This document shows positions 62,201 to 64,000 of a stretch of 64,000 bases of DNA, piece by piece. Below the pieces are notes generated by a model, which searched no databases, had not been told where the DNA came from, and saw nothing but the letters and a program-made list of their open reading frames with translations. The stretch comes from Ignavibacteriales bacterium. Lineage in GTDB: Bacteria > Bacteroidota > Ignavibacteria > Ignavibacteriales > SURF-24. The stretch is from the NCBI GenBank assembly GCA_026390815.1, contig JAPLFH010000015.1, forward strand, positions 1-64,000, in the 5' to 3' direction. The first letter of the stretch is position 1, and each line of letters opens with the position of its first letter. Both the position numbers and the translations under genes were made by a program.

Positions 62201-62401
62201 CCAAGTTTAAATACATTTAAAAAAGGTGCTGGTGCAGAAGTTCGTTTCAAGCTAAATTCCTTTTATTTGTTTCCAACAAGTGTATTTGTAAATGCATCCT
62301 ATGCATTCGATGAAGCAAATAGAACAGTTAGAAATGAATTAGTTAAGTACGGAAAAGAATGGCAGTTTTATGGCGGCATCCTTTTCGATTTCAGTTTTTA
62401 A
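59291..62401 (+). CDS. Peptidase-MA / PD40 / outer-membrane barrel fusion protein
   Basis: 1036 residues. A signal peptide (about 1-20) precedes a gluzincin peptidase-MA domain (about 25-300) with HEFTH (about 122) and the second Glu in WFAEGTAQY (about 180), so the catalytic residues are present. Next are TolB/WD40-like PD40 repeats (about 310-580: FSSDGSKIIYCS, SKDGSKIVFV, FSNDDKFIVFD, GKDGKLYYSSDETG). Residues about 640-1036 are amphipathic strands of an outer-membrane barrel (BamA-like surface-antigen type), ending with a terminal Phe. A metallopeptidase fused to an outer-membrane barrel is expected to act in the periplasm or on the surface; substrates unknown. Confidence 0.85.
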   Translation: MKKLLFLIPGMIFLINLKLFSQFTEFHPELNWQTIKGKHVVVHYHEEAERSARTVLKIAEEVWGPITSLYQYEPETVHFVIKDIDDYSNGATYFFDNKIEIWASALDFDLRGSHNWLRNVISHEFTHMVQIQSSLKTSRSFPALYLQFLNYEDKRRPDILYGFPNVIASFPLAGINVPAWFAEGTAQYMRKEFNYDNWDTHRDMILRSYSLDGNMLTWNQMGVFDKTSLGNESVYNSGFSLTRYIAEKYGEDKLRQISKALGSFGNFTIDAAIKDAIGKDGREVYDEWKDYLTKDYEKKIFDVKTNLVTGEMIGKEGFGNFYPAFSSDGSKIIYCSNKTNDYFSLSSLYLYDLVTKKEKMITPEIRSTLSWIPNINKIVYAKLSEDNPSWTNIHDLYFYDLDKEDETRLTKGMRTNQPSVSKDGSKIVFVFQKDGTTNIGTVDIDGKNFKRLTFFENGEQVFNPKFSNDDKFIVFDYAYTNGRDIAKVNPDGSGFDFLLQSKTDERNPVFGKDGKLYYSSDETGIFNIYSMDLITKEKHQLTNVIGGAYMPDVNSKGEIVYSGYTSEGYKIFLLPTEEQVKVDSSKKYHSVEESELSVQKKNSDIQNFDLNGLVNYNDKEIQDYKSEKYSGAFTKLTFFPFIRYDNYNTSNKAYEKIKPGLYISSTDMLDRFSLFAGGSINSRWERDLFLTFNYRNKLPLLFNIGIKPELSLEVYSISRKASADLLDGVDTTSTGVVTYDLKIPIDVTYDLFEFDIVASHRIFSRGNDLEFRFIFSQYKSTIGSFVYKDVDQNAQLSQKFIDTYLIGRNFQAKYKHTAWLPYVDDDINPVGREVELQYNYEMNNFNPNSNYEIKDGVIKSIYDKYNFHRLELNWKENVQLWKGHTIAARFRAGSILGKTMPDFFDYYLGGLIGMKSYPFYSINGNRVGWLNLTYRFPLFKNIDYKFGMFYLDKIFLSVYGDLGNAWNEKMPSLNTFKKGAGAEVRFKLNSFYLFPTSVFVNASYAFDEANRTVRNELVKYGKEWQFYGGILFDFSF

Positions 62402-62468
62402 GTATTTTCAAGAATAATTTACCGGTGCTTTCGGGTTCAGCTAAAAATATTTTCGTAAGGCAGATAAA

Positions 62469-63350
62469 ATGAAAAATCTAATAATTGTATTATTTTTTTT
62501 TACTTCTGGAATATCATTATTTCCACAACAAGGTGATTCAACCAAATTATTCCTTTCTGGCAATCTAAGAATTGATTCCAGGATTACGGCAAATAATATG
62601 GATGTAATTCCAAAACCAGTTTTAATTGAGAGCGAAAATAAAAAATCACCTTTTCTTGCAGGTGCAATGTCTGCTGTTATTCCAGGTGCTGGTGAAGTAT
62701 ATGCCGGCAGCTATTGGAAAGCTGCAATATTTGTGGCAATAGAAGCCGCAGCAATTTATGCAAATATTATTTATAATAAAAAAGGTGATGATGCTACATT
62801 AGAGTTTCAAAAATTTGCTGATGAGCATTGGAATGCAAGTCGGTACGCTGATTGGTTAACTAAATATTCCGCAGAACTTGGAATTACAACTACCATTAAT
62901 TTAACAAAAGTTGAACAACATGAATTTTCCACGCTTAATGCAGCAGAGAGCCAGGTGAAAGTGACGGACGCAAATGGAAAACAATTAGCTTTTTCACACG
63001 TTCTACCGTCTTATCATTCGCAGCAGTATTATGAACTAATTGGTAAGTACCACCAGTTTAATCATGGTTGGGATGATTCCGATCCAAATTCTTCTGAGTG
63101 GATAAATAACTTATCACCACGCTTTGATCAGTATGCTGCAATGCATATTAAACCAGATGACACATTTTACAAATATGCTTCAATTACTATTGTAGCCATA
63201 GTAATAAATCACCTTATAAGTGTTGCTGATGCAGTTTGGACGACAAGCAGGTATAATAAAAATTTGACCGCAAATCTTGAGATTAAAAAAATGGAAAATC
63301 AATTTGCTGTAGAATATTATCCTCAATTAAATGTTAAATTTACATTATGA
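62469..63350 (+). CDS. Exported DUF5683-like membrane protein
   Basis: 293 residues. The signal peptide (about 1-18) is followed by SAVIPGAGEVYAGSYWKAAIF (split here: the 'PGAGxxYxGxxWKA' motif, about 70-85), the signature of DUF5683/P-loop-free small envelope proteins, then a first hydrophobic segment. A soluble region (about 100-240) with an HxFNHGWDDSDPNS loop follows, then a second hydrophobic helix (about 243-260). The function of the family is unknown. It follows the OMP fusion gene by 68 bp and may share its operon. Confidence 0.75.
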   Translation: MKNLIIVLFFFTSGISLFPQQGDSTKLFLSGNLRIDSRITANNMDVIPKPVLIESENKKSPFLAGAMSAVIPGAGEVYAGSYWKAAIFVAIEAAAIYANIIYNKKGDDATLEFQKFADEHWNASRYADWLTKYSAELGITTTINLTKVEQHEFSTLNAAESQVKVTDANGKQLAFSHVLPSYHSQQYYELIGKYHQFNHGWDDSDPNSSEWINNLSPRFDQYAAMHIKPDDTFYKYASITIVAIVINHLISVADAVWTTSRYNKNLTANLEIKKMENQFAVEYYPQLNVKFTL

Positions 63351-63355
63351 ATTAA

Positions 63356-63760
63356 ATGTTAGAGCTTAAAATGATTCAAACATCAATTAAAGATAAAAGC
63401 GATTACTTAAAAGGACTTCTTGTTTTGTCCAAAAAGGATAGAAGTTTATCTTCTGAAGAAAGAACAATAGTTAAGGAAGCTGGAAACAGGCTAGGATTTG
63501 CTTCTGATTTCATTAATGAATCATTATTTAATTTACTCCAAAACAAAAATATTGCGGAAGAACCAATTCAATTTTCAAATAAGGAAATGGCTGAGACATT
63601 TATTAGTGATGGATTAGCAATTTGTTTTTGCGATACTGAAAATCCGGCAGAGGAATTGAACTGGCTAAAGAAAGTTGCTGAGATTAATCAAATAGATCTT
63701 CGTTGGTTGGAAAATGAAATAACAAAAAAAAGAAAATTGAAAATTCGTAATCTTAAATAA
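63356..63760 (+). CDS. Small TerB-like helical protein
   Basis: 134 residues, soluble, all-helical. The opening ([19 protein letters not shown], about 19-37) resembles TerB-type domains that begin with an acidic/charged 'A-x-D-G-x-x-x-x-E' helix, but the match is weak and the metal residues are not clear. Two Cys lie close together (ICFCDTE, about 90). An ATG in frame five codons later (LKMIQTS) is an alternative start. Its position 5 bp after the DUF5683 gene and 11 bp before der suggests co-transcription. Function unknown. Confidence 0.55.
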   Translation: MLELKMIQTSIKDKSDYLKGLLVLSKKDRSLSSEERTIVKEAGNRLGFASDFINESLFNLLQNKNIAEEPIQFSNKEMAETFISDGLAICFCDTENPAEELNWLKKVAEINQIDLRWLENEITKKRKLKIRNLK

Positions 63761-63771
63761 GAATAATTAAA

Positions 63772-64000
63772 ATGAAAGAACCGATTGTTGTAATTGTTGG
63801 AAGACCAAATGTGGGCAAATCTACTTTATTTAACAGGCTTACTGGTAAGAATGAAGCTATAGTTGATGACGTAAGCGGTGTTACAAGGGATAGAAAGTTT
63901 GGTGAAGTTGAATGGGCTGGAAAAGAATTTAAAATTATTGATACTGGTGGATATGTACCTGCCTCTCCCGATCTTTTTGAAACAGCGATTAGAGAACAGG
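63772..64000 (+). CDS. der: GTPase Der (EngA), N-terminal part, cut by window end
   Basis: About 76 residues of the N terminus are present. The G1 loop [19 protein letters not shown] (about 7-25), the G2 Thr in [12 protein letters not shown] and the G3 motif DTGGY (about 59-63) are characteristic of the first G domain of Der, a two-G-domain GTPase needed for 50S ribosome assembly. The reading frame is open at the window edge. The ATG has only a weak upstream purine run (AATAAGAATAATT). Confidence 0.93.
   Translation, partial: MKEPIVVIVGRPNVGKSTLFNRLTGKNEAIVDDVSGVTRDRKFGEVEWAGKEFKIIDTGGYVPASPDLFETAIREQ

Overview
The window is about 35% G+C by eye and looks like a chromosome segment of a member of the Ignavibacteria or a close relative in the FCB/Bacteroidota group. 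The evidence is the PorU and PorV genes of the type IX secretion system (T9SS), several secreted proteins ending in the 'YPNPFNPTT'-type C-terminal sorting domain, and a fermentative [FeFe]-hydrogenase locus typical of AT-rich anaerobes. This placement is inferred from gene content; no rRNA gene is present.

Region 1 (1-9760) is accessory DNA. It opens with two hairpin repeats and an array of degenerate repeats with a strict 21-bp period (318-695). The array abuts a gene for an unrecognised, probably coiled-coil protein (764-1486). From about 1.6 to 9.5 kb the layout is that of an integron cassette array: same-strand genes are separated by attC-like imperfect inverted repeats. The genes are a YaaW-like membrane protein, a hypothetical, a RecQ helicase-phosphoribosyltransferase fusion with a DprA-like partner (a candidate defence pair), a beta-propeller surface protein, and a MazEF toxin-antitoxin pair. 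No integrase lies in the window. Two copies of a roughly 270-bp repeat (8336-8609, 9487-9758) are in the same orientation, but their central 111 bp is exactly inverted between them, a strong sign of an invertible segment.

Region 2 (9.9-22.1 kb) is mixed core and surface DNA: an Asp-box propeller protein, pyrE, an M64 peptidase, an RsbU-like phosphatase, a short-chain dehydrogenase, a VOC lipoprotein, a very large reverse-strand protein with TPRs and three CbbX-type AAA+ modules, a head-GIN lipoprotein, and purE.

Region 3 (22.5-33.7 kb) holds a second 21-bp array (22628-23005) and a second copy of the coiled-coil gene (23636-24340). Between them lies a DUF559 nuclease gene flanked by direct repeats. 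A row of secreted or lipoprotein genes (24.7-31.8 kb) and an O-antigen-ligase/TPR membrane protein follow. The repeated pairing of a 21-bp phased array with this protein family is the best candidate here for an undescribed system.

Region 4 (33.9-48.9 kb) is an H2-metabolism locus. A complete hydC-hydB-hydA set is followed by a hydrogenase-like sensor histidine kinase, a receiver, a receiver-PAS-kinase and another receiver. A second hydC-hydB-hydA set follows, whose HydB lacks both accessory Fe-S domains, and then a membrane histidine kinase. The first set looks like an electron-bifurcating HydABC; the second may be an NADH-dependent non-bifurcating enzyme.

Region 5 (49.0-64.0 kb) holds tRNA-Glu(CUC), a thioredoxin-like [2Fe-2S] ferredoxin, nth, an HD hydrolase, and a surface/secretion cluster: porU, porV, an M6-like protein with a lost zinc motif, and a peptidase-MA/PD40/outer-membrane-barrel protein. 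Two small genes and the start of der close the window.
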